Shown one piece after another: positions 62,680-64,000 of a stretch of DNA of 64,000 nucleotides (positions are counted from its first letter, which is position 1; each line of letters starts with the position of its first letter). This DNA comes from Rhynchopus sp. YZ270_cl-10 (Eukaryota > Euglenozoa > Diplonemea > Diplonemida > Diplonemidae). The stretch is taken from assembly GCA_964035575.1 (NCBI GenBank), contig OZ037930.1:434001-498000 (forward strand), given 5' to 3'. The notes below the pieces were generated by a model. That model did no database searches. It saw nothing but the letters and a program-made list of their open reading frames with translations, and had not been told where the DNA came from. Made by a program: the position numbers and the translations under genes.

Positions 62680-64000
62680 CGTGACGCCTTTGTCTTGTCT
62701 TATGTGCAGAGACGCGAAGTGGGTTGGGCGAGAAAAAAAGCAAAGTTGAAAGTGCTAATGTGTAGCTGATTGGGTTTGGTGTGTGTGTGTGTAGGGGGTC
62801 ACTGGGGGCATATAGGAAATCAAATTGCCCACTCAGATCTGGCCTTAGGTCACTATTGGAAAGGACTCTGATGTATTTCCACGAATAGCCAGAAGGGCGG
62901 ATGGCCCCTGGGGATGGGAAAGCAAAGTTGAAGAAGGTCGTTATTCTTGAGAACACCAGTCAACCTTCATACACACTGTTGATGATGTCCGACGTGCACT
63001 TCCTCGTCTTCCACGGCTTTTACGATACGAGGAGTGTCTTAGGAAGTCGGAAAAGAAGCTAAGAAGAACGACAGGGAGATTAACGCAAAGGAAAACGCAT
63101 GTTGCCATCATGCAAAAGGAATTGATGAAGAAGAATATGAGAAGAAGAAAAAGGGGGGAATAGATACACTATGTTTTGTTAAGGCTTTGAGGGGGCATGT
63201 TTTGTTGTTTTTTTTTGTTGCGGATACTTTTTTTTTTCCTTCTGACAATCGAGAGAGAGAAAATTCGCCATTTTTGTTCTTTTTGTTTTCCTTTTTTTTT
63301 CTTGAAAATCAATTTTCGAGGGGTGCACAGTATTTTCTGTGACCCCCCTTTACTCCCACCATGAAAAAAAAAGAGGAAAAACTTGTCAGATGAATGCACC
63401 CCGCCTCACACATCTTAACAAGCTGCGCTAACAGCTTTAAAAAAAAATACAAAAAAAAGAGAGCTGATTCTGACGTTTCTTCGCAGATTTACAAAAAAAA
63501 AGGGGGGTGAAAGCTGATTCTGTGTTGGTACTCTTGTTGAAATGCAATACAATAATCTGGGCCAGGCACGGTAGCCTGCGCGGGCCCTTAGGGTAGGGTC
63601 CGCGGGGGGTACCCCACAAAGGGTCCAGGCCACCGTGAGCATTTGGTCCTATCTTCTCCTATCCAAACAAATTTGCGTCCATGGGGACTGACCCAACCAG
63701 ACACCTGCCAGACTGAAACCCCTGAAAGCACAGCAACGATACGAAAGGAATCCACAGCAGACACAGTCAGAGATACTACCTAGTGGCGCTACTAATCAAT
63801 ACGACCAGTTTTAGCTTAAGTCTACCCAATGATAATATGATCGTTAGACTATTTCGTAAAACAGCTCATTTCGACTACAGTAGCACCACTCATATCCCCC
63901 CCTGACTGGCCCACCATGGATGGATTTGGTAAAAAAAGGGGAGGGCGGACTACAGTGAAGAAAGGGAAGATTGGGGGGGTGGTGGTGAGGGGGAAAAGGC
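62680..64000. other. Region upstream of ABCA gene 2 to window edge
   Basis: 62680-62850 is the duplicated leader. Beyond it the sequence is unique. There is a 53-codon plus-strand frame (62901-63062), a hairpin of the CTTGTCAGATG type (63377-63417) and a GC-rich foldable block (about 63560-63640). The last ~350 bp are ordinary-looking and hold no feature I can support. Confidence 0.5.
62901..63062 (+). CDS. Small open frame, doubtful
   Basis: 53 codons from ATG to TAA on the strand opposite to all other genes. The residue mix is protein-like (KKVVILENTSQPSYTLL, SDVHFLVFHGFYD), but it is short, has no recognised homology and lies within or near the leader region of ABCA gene 2. It could be a chance frame or an isolated exon. 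Confidence 0.25.
   Translation: MAPGDGKAKLKKVVILENTSQPSYTLLMMSDVHFLVFHGFYDTRSVLGSRKRS

Noticed and set aside
63560-63640. GC-rich block resembling a structural RNA
   Set aside because: It can fold, but I could not match it to 5S rRNA, a snRNA or a spliced-leader RNA.

Overview
This 64 kb window is nuclear DNA from a unicellular eukaryote. It has large eukaryote-type genes (ABCA-type transporters, a TBC1D22-like RabGAP, a CNG/HCN-type channel, a DUSP23-like phosphatase), GT-AG introns, and long gaps full of homopolymers, hairpins and short inverted-repeat transposons. Every gene I can support is on the minus strand. Most are one long exon, and several have polypyrimidine-plus-AG stretches just before the start codon. 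That layout recalls unidirectional, trans-spliced gene arrays of Euglenozoa (kinetoplastids, diplonemids, euglenids), but no spliced-leader gene is visible, so the placement is inference only.

Layout, left to right. A CNH-domain (Vps39/Vps3-like) gene runs off the left edge through an intron (1-5179). A one-TM protein of unknown function follows (5839-6543). From 6.5 to 25.4 kb I find no supported gene. This stretch holds a 2.2 kb TA-flanked element, a hAT-like element, a 51-bp minisatellite, a 1.2 kb element, a 1.9 kb element and copies of a 513-bp element, mixed with dozens of small hairpin modules. A four-exon DUSP23-like phosphatase lies at 25380-28387. Its first intron is swollen by a 1.7 kb hAT-like insertion with an 8-bp target duplication. 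Then come a fused CNG/EF-hand channel (31523-35644), a TBC1D22-like protein (37637-39079), a flavin monooxygenase (42816-44351), a coding-like remnant (44880-45064), and two tandem ABCA-type transporters (49342-55086 and 56936-62679).

The ABCA pair is a tandem duplication of gene plus flank. The spacer below each gene is the same sequence, so insertions in one copy can be read against the empty site in the other. This shows that a 288-bp TA element, a 1090-bp element with a 7-bp duplication, and hairpin modules of only 50-60 bp have all inserted. The pair also supports a 50/51-nt intron that places the stop codon in a final exon of one codon plus stop. With that intron removed both proteins are 1897 residues.

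The most unusual material is a set of very short structured elements of about 37-60 bp. One family shares an apical loop near CTCTCGT, its stems differ in sequence yet stay paired, and all copies I found read in one direction. Another family of about 40 bp carries 8-bp target duplications. I know of no named element class that fits them.
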